This document shows, one piece after another, positions 37,201 to 49,200 of a stretch of 64,000 bases of DNA (position 1 is its first letter; each line of letters opens with the position of its first letter). This stretch comes from Plazaster borealis (Eukaryota > Echinodermata > Asteroidea > Forcipulatida > Labidiasteridae). The notes beneath the pieces were generated by a model. The model was given only the letters and a program-made list of their open reading frames with translations. It did no database searches and was not told the origin of the DNA. Location of the stretch: assembly GCA_021014325.1 (NCBI GenBank), contig CM037461.1, positions 2,443,501 through 2,507,500 of the forward strand. The letters run 5' to 3'. The position numbers were made by a program, and so were the translations under genes.

Positions 37201-40200
37201 TGGCAGAGCAGTTAAGAGCACCAACCTCAAGCTCTGGTGTTTCTGATCAGCAGAGAGTGGGTTCGAGTCCCGGTCATGACACTTGTATCCTTAAGCAAGA
37301 TAATAATACTAATAATAAACAGTTTTTATATAGCGCACAATTACAGTGAAGTCTCAAAGCGCTTTTGGAAAGTCAAGAAAGAAAATCCAAGACTGTAGAA
37401 TACAAAATACAAATACAAAAATTACAGAAAAAAACAGAAAGAACCACAAAATGCATGCAATGAAAAATATAAGTTATTTCACAAAAAGATATGTCTTTAA
37501 AAAAGACGTAAACTGTTCTAGAGAGGAGCTTTCTTTTATATTATTGGGGAGTGAATTCCAGAGTTCAGGAGATGCAAACCTGAAAGGCCCTTTGCCCATA
37601 TGCTTTGGTGGTGGCTGGAAAAGGAGTGAGGAGATTTTGCGAGCCAGAACGAAGATTTCTTGTAGGGCAATAGTCGTGAATCAATTCTTTGAGGTATTGA
37701 GGAGCTATACCATGTTTGCATTTAAATGCCGTTACTAGGAGTTTGAAAATTATTCTCTGTTTAACTGGCAATCAATGTAAATTATACAAAACTGGGGAAA
37801 TGGGTTCATGTGAACGAGTAACAAGTCTTGCAGCAGATGCTTTTCCATAATTGCTTTGTCCTTCGGATGGGACATTAAGCTGTAGGTCCCGTGTACTAGG
37901 ATTGGTAGTGCACGTAAAAGAACCCAGAACACTTATCGTGGAAGAGTAGGGGTTAACCCCGGTGTTTCTGGTTCACATAGCAAGCACCCTTGTTTAGAGG
38001 TTTCCTCAGGCTTGCAAGCTCCAGTGATTAAGTTCACCTATGAGGTATCCTTGGTTTCAGTACCAGATAATATAATAATATCTACTGGCAAAGAATCTCA
38101 CCAGTCCCCGTAGGTGACAACATTTAAAATACTTTTCTGTATGTTTTGACGTTTGTTTGTTTGTTTGTTTTGACAGATGGTACTGGCGCTCCTGTCCATG
38201 ATCTTCGGCATTGTCTTCTTCGGGTACGTCATTGCTAGCGTGGCTGCTAGCTTGGCCAACGCTGATTCCCAGAGAGCGAGGTACCAGGAGAAACTGACTG
38301 CCATACAGGACTATCTCAAGGTATTAACGCTTATCAAGTCGTTGCGTGTCCGGCGTAAAGGGCCATGTCACATGAGGCAATTTACTGGCAACCAGTTGCA
38401 GGCAATCGCCAAAAAGAAAAGGCATTCACATTTGAAAGTTCACATATTTTTCTTGCAAAAAATTACTCATGTACTACCAAAGTGGTCCTGCAACATGCTG
38501 TCTCCAAGTTGCCTTGTGTGACAAGGCCCTAAGGCTTCTACGCCCTTCAGTTGACGCTCAGTTGACTCAAATGTATATGAACTATTTGCAATAATAAGTT
38601 GGGATCCATGGAAGAGACATTAAAATATAAAAAAGGCAAAACAGTACACGTTTAGAATTAGAAAACCCCAAAGTTCTTGTTTCACAGCCATTGCTGCCTT
38701 AAAGGCATCGTACACGTTTGGTAATTGTCAAAGACCAGTGTTCTCATTTGGTGTATCCCAACATATGCATAAAATAACAAGCCTGTGAAAATTTGGGCTC
38801 AATTGGTCATCGAAGTTGCAAGAAAATGATGAAAGAAAAAACACCCTTGTTGTACAAATTTGTGTGCTTTCAGATAGGAATAAAAGGCTTCTTGCAAGAA
38901 GTCTTTTATTATTTTAGTGAGAAATTACCTCTTTCTCAAAAACTGCGTTACTTCAGAGGGAGTCGTTTCTCACAATGTTTTATATACTATCAACAGCTCT
39001 CTGTTGCTCGTTACCAAGTCAGTTTTTATGCTAATATATATTTTGAGTAATTACCAAACGTGTACAGTGCCTTTAAGAAGCATTTGCGATAAAATGAGTA
39101 TTATTATCTTCATCACTCCTGTCTTTGTTCTACCTGTCTGTCCGTACGTTCTTGTTCCTGTTTACGTTCTGTGTGTCTGTCCATCAGGCATCTTACCACA
39201 AGCCTCGGCTTCTAGATGGTGCCTCCATACTTACTTAATTAATCTGCCTTGTAAAAACCTTTTTTTTGGTTACTTCTTTAAATTAATGTCTTGGCTATGT
39301 ACTGTTTGGAAATTTTCATGAAGTATGGAACAAAATGTGAGTTTGAATTGAATTGAGTTGAATTGAAAGATAAGTAGAATATAATGATTCGCATAAATAT
39401 CCCTTGAAATTGTGTGGTGTTTTGTGGAATTGATGACAGAAAACAGTCCGCCGTTTTGTAGAACCAAATTTATGACTCCATAAAATGGTGGACCGTATGT
39501 TCCGCTGGTTGTATTTCAAGAGGCGAATTTATGTTTTTTTAATCGCTACTCACTAATTACAACACACGGTAGGTGTTTTTGTGCATTAACAACTCTTAAA
39601 AGGATAAGGAGCAATTCCAAACAGCAACATTTTGAGAGATGTGAAGGCAATGTGCCAGTGTTCTCCCTTTAACAGTGGTCCGCTGGCCAAATACCAGTTA
39701 AAACACCAGAGGACCAGTCAAAATGCACTCCAAGTGGTCCAACTGGCTACTTCAGTAATGAAAAGCATCCCTATTTCATTTGAAATATCGACTAGTGAAA
39801 AGCTGACGGACCAGTGAAATGACAAGCTAACTGGTCCTGCTGGCCAGTCACTAAAAAAGTTAAGGGCAAACCCAGTGTGTTTTACAAATTCTTTTTTGGT
39901 TTTTTTTGTTTTTTTTGACACCAGGACCAGCAGATTAATCGTGCTCTGGAGCAGAGGGTTGTTACCTACTATAACTACATGTGGCTGAGGACCAAGGGTG
40001 TGGACCCAAACTCTCTCTTCGATGGTCTACCACTATCCATGAAAGCCGAGGTGGCTTTGGATATATACGCTGATATGATCAACAAGGTAAAGAATAATAA
40101 TACTGGGTTCTTATATAGTGCTGTATCACACCCCATAGGGGCGTATAAAAGCGCGCAGTATTTTTTTCCTGCAAGGTATGCGGAGCTACGTTTTGAACAT

Positions 40201-43200
40201 TCCTGCACCACTCTCCATTTTTTCCCAGCATGCCTTGCTCACTCATAACCCCTGGAATTGGTTCATTAAAATGTGCCAGAATCTGGCACATTTTAATTAG
40301 GCCTGTGGCCGATCCACTCTACGCACCCGTTCAAGTATGGTAACCCACAAAAGAGGCATCAAGTTTAAGAGCAACTGGTCCCCTCTCATTCTTCTTTGAT
40401 CTTGTGATATGTCTAACTGTATGCAGTTTAGGGTAACGGCGTTAATACATGATTCATTAGAAATGGAATCGCGTCAAAATACTTGCATTTTAACACGTGC
40501 GTACTAAGCGTCCTACAAGCGCTCAAAAATATTTAACAAGCGTGCACGCAAAGTAGTCACTTTTGGGAGCCAATCAGCGTTGTTTTTCAGTACATCCCTA
40601 CCAGGGGTTAGTGACGAGAGGTATCGATGCGGCGCACTGCCCATGGTAGCAAGGCTGAGGATGGAGTAAGGATCGTATTGATCACGGTTATCCCTATCAC
40701 AATATACCAGGCAGTCCCAGCTATAGTTGGGCCGTCCCAACTGCGACACCCAAGTTGGGACCGGTCCCAACTATGGTCGGGACGATTCTTAAGTTGGGAC
40801 GGAGCAGCCCTATAGTGCTTTGGATCCAGACAGCATTGACTGGTAATTTGATCGTGTTTTCCTGCAGGTACCGTTGTTCCAGAATACAGAGGTGGGTTTT
40901 CAGAAGATGCTGGCCATGTGTATGACGCCAGTCTACTACCTCAGCAAAGAGTACATTGTCAGGAAGTTTGACTTCGGAAAAGAAGTAAGCACTACCGGCC
41001 CCCTCCAGCTTCATAGACCATAGGAGGGTCAAACCAAACATTATTGAATTGCATAACAAATAATAAACCACAAGGGAAACTGACTGGGTAAATGTTTTAA
41101 TCATTTGGTGTTGAACAAAGAAAAATTTACTAGAGCAGGATTTGGACCAACGACCTCCGGATTAACGTGCTGGCGCACTACCAACTGAGCTATCTAGCCA
41201 TACGTTGGCGGTCTCCCTATTTTGTCAATATCTTTGTTTGGAGGTGCCAGTCAGAAGCCATACAACCGTTAACTGCCATGTAGCCAGGGATCCGCCAGGC
41301 AGTTGCATCACGCGTACGTAAATGTGTGCGTATAGTAGAGTCAAGTTTTCGAGTCACCCATGGGGTATAAATGGGTAACTGCGAGGGTAGAGGTTAATAT
41401 TGTGTTTGAAAAAGCCTTCGGAACGCCACGGCAGTTTGGGGCTGTATACTCCCCTGGGAGCTGAGAAAGATTAAAGGAATGTTATTGGCCCAATGACCAG
41501 GCCACTAATGTAAAGCGCATTGATACGTTATTGTAAAATGCTATATAAGAACTAGTTATTATTATTAAACAGCTTGTACCAAAATGTCCATAGCGGCCGC
41601 AAACGGCTGCAAGATCTGACCTACATCCGTTCGACCACAAAGGTCAAAGTAAAGGTCATGACCTAAATTGAAATTCTCCAATGTTTCCCATGTGAACATA
41701 GTATCTATATTTATAAAACAAAACCAACTTTCTGTTTTATATTATTTTTTTCAGACACTTTTCGAGAATTTATTTTTCTTCAAAAATTCAAAAATAAAAC
41801 CATGTCTGGGCGTATGGTGATGATTCTTGTGTTGTAGAGTGTGGGTTTGAGTCCTGGTCATGACACTTGTGCCCTTGAGCAAGGCACTTAACCATAATTG
41901 CTTCGTAAAAAGTTGGGAAGGTATTGCATTCTGCTCTACCAGCCAGGCACCTAGTGGATGATACCCATGCCTACATCCTTACGGACTGTGAAGGGGGTAA
42001 CCCTGTTTCAGCCCCAGGAATAGGTGGCAACATGTCCCTGGTGACAGTTAATTTGGGTCGATAGCCCAAATCAGTTAAGTGTAGCCCTCACGTTGAAGTG
42101 GTTGTCCAGCCTTGTGATGTTAGCAGGCATGATATTCTTCCTACACCTTTGTCTGACTTCCGATTTCTTTTTGCCCTTGAAAAAAATCAGAAAAACTGTG
42201 ATTAAATAGCCTGAAAAGTCTATTAAATTCTAAACCACATGTACATGTACATGTAGGTCAGCCCTTGTACTCCATAAAATGTTCCTACTTTTTTTCCCAA
42301 GGACCAAAATATCATGCCTGTGTTAGGCGATACCTCATTAAAAAACTGTATATACAAATTGACTTCAATTCTTTATTTCAGATGTTCTTCATTCACCGTG
42401 GTACTGTGGATGTCGTATCTGAGGACGGTAATACGGTCTTCGATACCATGAACGGCGGAAGGTTCTTCGGAGAGATCAGTCTGGTCTTCAGTTGCTCCCG
42501 GACAGCCTCTATTAGGTACAATCTCAAAACTTTGCCCAGATACTAACCTGTCACAAGCAATTTTATTTATTTTCTATTTATTTGATTGCACCTCCAACAG
42601 CACAATTAGCGCCAATAACATGATGAATAGGAAACAAGAAGAAATGCTCAGTATATATTTGGTTTGCGGTAACACCATGTGTATATCTTCCTGCTAGGTA
42701 GATTTTGTTCTTTGAGAACTTGTCTTGCTTTTTATTCTACTGCCGCAGAGTAGAATATTCGGGAGACTTCTTAGTTCTGAAAAGAACTGTACTGCTTCTT
42801 AACTACTACCTGGGCGGGAGGTAGGAAATCGGGCGGGACTACAACTTTCGCTTAGTGGATCGGGGGGACTTCTCGTTAATAACTATACTGCCGCGGAGTG
42901 AGTTCTTAATAGGTCTCAACGTTTCGGAGTGAGTTCTTAATAGGTCTCAACGTTTCGACTAGCTTGCTCTAGTCATCGTCAGGAGACTCAGTTTTGGATG
43001 TGGGAGGAAAACCCCAATGGGGGAAAAAAAAACACGCAATCAGGTAGGGACTGAAAACCCAATCAACACGCAAGACTCCGGTCTGAAGTGGGATTCGAAC
43101 CGGGGTCCACAGAGGTGAAAGGCAGGGAAAGTAACCACTGAGCCAACCTTCATTTCCCTGAGGAAAACATATCACATGCAAAGAGGGTCTCCAAGGTAAA

Positions 43201-46200
43201 ATTAAATTTTGTGATGCACTCATTTTCCAGCAGATAGAGTCCTCATGAAAAAGGGGAAAAAGTACAAGTCGCTAACCTCATGTTAAAATGGTGCAAATGG
43301 TGTCCTCACTGAGGTAAAAGGAAGACCTGTCATTGGATGATGGTTGTGCGTGGCGCGTACACACGTGCACGCTGAAGCAGCGATGAGTAAATCGTTTCGC
43401 TAGCCAAAGGTAGTTGGACTATCTGCACCTAATATCTATTTCTAACAACTATTCGTTTGTTCTCTGCTGATGAAAGAACCCAGAACACTTATCGTGGAAG
43501 AGTAGGGTTTAACCCCGGTGTTTCTGGTTCACATAGCAAGCACCCTTGTTTACAGGTTTCCTCAGGCTCCCGAGCTACAGTGATCAAGTTCACTTATGAG
43601 GCATCCTTGGTTTCGTTACCAGAAACTAATAATAATATCTCTCTTGATCTTTGCCAGGGCACAGACTAACTGCGACTTGTTTCTACTAGCCAAGGAGAAT
43701 CTAGACGAGGTACTGACTCACTATCCCTCCATTAAGGAGCAGATAAACAGGGTCGCTGAGGAGCGTATCAACGCCGTACGCAAACGCAGCAACGCCAAAG
43801 TGGGAGTGGTAAGTACCAACCTAATAATAATAATAATACTGAGTTCTTGTATTATAAGTTATCTCACAAGCGCGAGTGGAATACGGAAAAATATAGCGCT
43901 TCTGCGTCCCATATTCAACGAGGCTAAAGGGACGCAGACCCGCTATATTTTTCCGTATTCCACGAGCGCGCGTGTGATAACGTATTTATCTTCAAGCAAA
44001 CTTGAAGCGCAGTTATAACACACAATACGCAGGGTGTGATATGGGCCATGCAATATAAGTTTATATCACACTCCTTGTTGCTATGGATCGACCAATCAGA
44101 ATCGAGTATTCAGGCCTGCTTGAAGATAAAGCACTTTATCGCAGCCGATGGGCGTATCAAAGGGCCCAGTATCTCTTTCCTAGCTGCAAGGTATTGCGGA
44201 GCTACATTTTTGAAGTATGAGACCTTTTCCTTTACAGAGCACCATGTAATGGTTTACAAGGTGCTGTGGCGCAATATGCAGCCAATCAAACCAGGAACAC
44301 CGGGACGAACCCACTCTCTTTACGATAAGTGCACTGGGTACAAAACTAAAAAGCGGCTTTAAAAAGATGGGTTTTTATATTACATTTAAAAGAGGCAAGT
44401 TTCCATCTGCTACGTATATGTAATGGTAGCGCATTCCAAAGCTTAGGGCCTGCTAGAGCAGATGTCTTGCCACTAGACCACCAAGCTAGCCCGGTGGCTA
44501 GAGGCAGTTCGAATCCTAAGATTGTTTTCCTTTGGTTTTTTTGTGACTAACAGGGCAGCAACAAATCCAGTAATAATAATAACAACCCAAGCAATAATCC
44601 TAACAACGAGACAACCAGTACTTCTAGCAATAATAACGAGATGAACAGCGATACCAACAACGATGCGACCACTGCCGAGAACACTGCCAAGAACGCCGCC
44701 AAGAGCACCCCAGCGGCAGCCGACCAGAGCGACGCCAAGAACGAGAACCAGAACAATGACAAGGACAATGACAAGAACACGGCCACTGGCAACGACAAGG
44801 ACAAGAAGAAGAAGTCCCAGAACGGCAGGGCGCCTGGTGCAGGTTCGTCATCAAATCAATTAATAACAATAATAATAACTTTCGATTTATATAGCGCATA
44901 ATAATTAACACTTAATTCTCTATGCGCTTTACAATGAAAGAGTATGCTTTACCATCTACAACAACATATATAAGAGGACAAAATACCACCACTACATGCA
45001 CAGCGACACATCAATACAAGAATTGCTAAACTACTGTAAGAAAAGGTGTGTCTTTAAGGCTGTCTTAAAATCATAAAGGGAAGATGTATTCCTGATCGCC
45101 AAGGGCAGCGAATTCCACAGAGCTGGAGCCGAAACCACAAATGATCAGTCTCCATATGTATGCATATTACCAGGGTGTAATGCAAGGAGGTGTTGAGGTG
45201 ATGAACAAAGTGTACGTACTGGATTGTGCTTCTTAGATCTGACAAATAAGATGGAGCAAGATTATTCTGTGCTTTAAAGGTATCATACACATTTGGTAAT
45301 GACTCAAAACAAATATTAGCATAAAACCTTACTTGGTAACAAGCAACGGAGAGCTGTTGATAGTATAAAACATTGTAGGAAACGACTCCCTCTGAAGTAA
45401 TGTAGTTTTGAGAAAGAGGTAATTTCTCACTAAAATAATACAAACTTCTTGCAAGAAGTTTTTATTCCTAATCTGAAAGCACACAAATTTGTACAACAAG
45501 GGTGTTTTTTCTTTCATCATTTTCTTGCAACTTTGATGACCAATTAAGCCCAAATTTTCACAGGCTTGTTATTTTATGCATATGTTGGGATACACCAAGT
45601 GAGAACACTGGTCTTTGACAATTACCAAACGTGTTCAGTGCCTTTAAAACACATGATAAGAATCTTGAAAACAACACGTTTTTCTATGGGCAACCAGTGT
45701 AGTTTGTTTAGAAGGGGAGTGGATCTCTTGAACGAGCACCCACTATTAACCGTGCTGCAGTGTTTTGAACTCTCTGTACTCGGTGTAATTCCCTTTTCGG
45801 AAGGCCATACAATTAAATATTTGTTTGAAGAGGGACTGTCGGCTTGATCGAAGCTGGGCCTGTGGCTGTACATGGAATCAGGCCTCGAATTACAATTTTT
45901 TTTAGGGCAAGGCCATTTTGGCCTTGGAGCAAGCCAAATTTTGGAGGGCACCGAGGCCAGTAGATAGGGCACCAAGGCCAACAAAGTAAAAATAGAAAGC
46001 CGTTAAATTATGAGTTTTAAAAAAACAAAATAAAACCAGAATGCATGCCTTTTTTGTTTTATTAATAAAAAATGAAAATCTTTATTGAACAAGTTTTGTT
46101 ACGCTTACAAAAAAAAATTACAAATTGAAAATTGTACCTCTTAACATCTGGATCCCAGTTTCAGACTTTTTTTGTCAGCAAAGACTCTCACCCCCTGAAA

Positions 46201-49200
46201 TATTCTTGTCTGGTTTTTTTCTTGTCCATCTTCAGCCTCATCATCTGAGCCTGAGGACGCCTCGCGCCTAGAGCTCGGCAGCGACTCCACCGAGGTACAG
46301 ACTCACCAACCTCCCTGCTGCACGCACAACAAGAACTACCTGGAGGCTCTGCTGAAGGCCAACCGCTTCGTGCTGAACCCCGACAGCAAGACCGTGCGCT
46401 GGCTCCACGGCATCACGTGTTGTCTGGCGTTTCTTACAAGCTTCACAATCACATTTCAGGTATTTAATAGATGATAAATTTGCATCAAGGATAAAGAATA
46501 TTATAAACACATCAACAAAAGTAAGTCCCCCCTCAACAGTTCGTCATAACACCGTAAGGTAAAACAGTTTACCAATACAACTAATTTAGAAATTATTCTA
46601 TGACATGTTTCCTAAGTGTTGTTGAAAAATGAAAGATGTCCATGAATTCATGGCTGAATGAGCTCAAATGGAAGACAAAAACTGCCTTTCTCAAAAGTCA
46701 CAAAGGTTTCAAATCTGCAGGTCAGTAGCGCGTGTATCCACCACGCCTGTCACGTTTGATAATTTCCAAAATGTATTCAGTGCCTTTAAAATTTGGGCTT
46801 AATTTGAGTCAGGAGAAAATAGTGAAAAAACCACTCACAATTTTCAGCATGTAAAACCATTGTCTTTAATGTTTGCTTGTAACAACCGTAATCAGCTGAT
46901 TTTCAGTTTTCTGGAATATGACTTCATTTCACAGGAAAATATTTCACATAAAAAAAAGAATGCTCCAGATTGCACGGTAGGGCTTTTAAAACCAAGATAA
47001 ACACCAAGTAGAAAACGATCCGAGCACCTCGTTTCAATTCGGTGGCTTCGGCCAAGCTTCAAAAATATTGATCCAGAATGCCCCACAGTTTTGAAAAATC
47101 CTACCTGGATAGCATCCTGATTATAATACATTTTATTTTCTGTCTTTACATTTGTACAGGCTGCTTTCCAAGTACAGCATTTGAGTATTCTGATCTTCAG
47201 TTACACCTGCGAGGCCGTCTTCATCTTTGAGGTAAGAGCCCGCCCTCATTGTCCACCCATTCCCCCCACCCCTATTCCCCACCCATCTCAAGTCGAATTT
47301 GCGTTTTCACTAAGAGACGAGCTTGTCAGCATGTGCGTGATGACATGCCTGCCCCCTAGGGGCGTATCAAGGCGCTCAGTATTTTTTTCTGCAAGGTATG
47401 CGGAGCTACGTTTTGATGTATGAGACCTATTCCTTTATAGCACCATGTAATGGTTTACAAGGTGCTGTGGCGCAATATGCAGCCAATCAAACCAGGAACA
47501 CTGGGGCGAACCCCTTCTCTTTCCGATAAGTGCACTAGGTTCTTTTACAAGCATTACACAACACTGATCAGCAGAGTGTGGGTTCGAGTCCCGGTCGTGA
47601 CACATGAGTCCTTAAGCAAGACACTTAAAACCATTATTGCTGCGTCCTTCGGATGGGACGTAAAGCCGTAGGTCCTGTGTGTTGTGTAATGCACGTAAAA
47701 GAACCCAGTGCACTTATCGTAAAGAGAAGGGGTTCACCCCGGTGTTCCTGGTTTGATTGGCTGCATATTGCACCACAGCACCTTGTAATGCTATGTAAAG
47801 GAATAGGTCTCATACTTCAAAACATAGCTCTGCATACCTTGCAGGAAAAAATACTGAGCGCTTTGATACGCCCATCGGGTGTGATAAAGCGCTATATAAG
47901 AACCCAGTATTATTATTAATAAATTTTATTCTTTCATTAGGCTGTGTTTCTTTAAAAATCAATATTTTGGCTATGTATTGTTTTGAAATTGTCATGAAGT
48001 ATGGAAATAAACGTGGGATTGAATCGAATTGAATTGAATATTCTGCTTGACCTTTTGTTAGATCTACATTAAGTTCCACGTCAGCTGTGCCGACGAGTAC
48101 GGCGAGCTGGAGAAGGACTTCAACAAAGTTTACCTGTTCTACCTCAAGAAGGTGAGCGGCTTCTTCCTGGACCTCGTGGCGGCGTTGCCCCTGGACATCT
48201 TTGCCCTTTTCTTCACCAACGACTCGGCCAACGTGACAAGGCGCTTCACCGCGCTCACGTTCCTTCGTCTCATCCACCTGCTGCGACTCGTGCGCGTGTC
48301 GCAGTTCTTTGACTCCTGGGAGAAGGAGCTGAACATCAAGTGAGTACGGAGCGTAATCCCCATTAGAGAAATGTCCATCTTCATTTTCATTTATTCTGGT
48401 TGTGAAGACCTGGCAAGGAGACGTTCAGACGAATGAAGCACAGACCTTCTGAGAACACCGAACTCAAGCTCTGGTGTTTCTGATCAGCAGAGTGTGGGGT
48501 TGAGTCCCGGTCGTGACACATGTGTCCTTAAGCAAGACACTTAACCATTATTGCTGCGTCCTTCGGATGGGACGTTAAGCCGGACTCTCATCAAAACATC
48601 TCAAAACATCTCAAAACATCTCCCGAAAAGGTTCCCACGACAGGTTCCCACGACAATGGATACAAACTGTTTTTCATTGTTACACATTAACATTAGAAGT
48701 CTCCAAAAAAACTTTGAAAACCTCAAAATATTTCTTAAATCGATAAAACATAAGTTCTCAGTTATTGCACTCTCTGAAACTTGGCTTAAAACTATTCCTC
48801 ATTGTTACTATTCTTTACCAGGTTATGAACTCATTGTGAAAAATAGACACGGTTCTAAAGCTGGTGGTGGTGTTGCACTTTACATATCTAATGAATTGAA
48901 TGTTGTAATCAGAGAGGACCTTAATGTTTCAGATGACTCGCTTGAATCCTTATTTGTTGAACTTTCCAAACCAAAAGCAAAAAATATTATTGCAGGAGTT
49001 GTATATAAAGCACCATCTATTGCCCACGATGAGTTTATGACCACTTTTCAAAATATTTGTTCTAGCATGAGTTGCAACAACAAACCTTGTATTATCTCAG
49101 GCGATTTCAACATCAATTTACTTAATTATTCTAATTCTTGTACCCAGTCCTTTATGGATGTACCGACTACCCACACTTTCCTCCCATTAATTGATAAGCC

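Noticed and set aside
41125..41205. Possible tRNA-Asn gene on the minus strand
   Set aside because: It is close to a tRNA but is joined to the same non-tRNA flank as the 19385 element. I treat it as a SINE head.
44547..44804. Minus-strand Leu/Ser-rich frame opposite exon w22
   Set aside because: It is the antisense shadow of the Asn/Asp/Lys-rich coding repeat.
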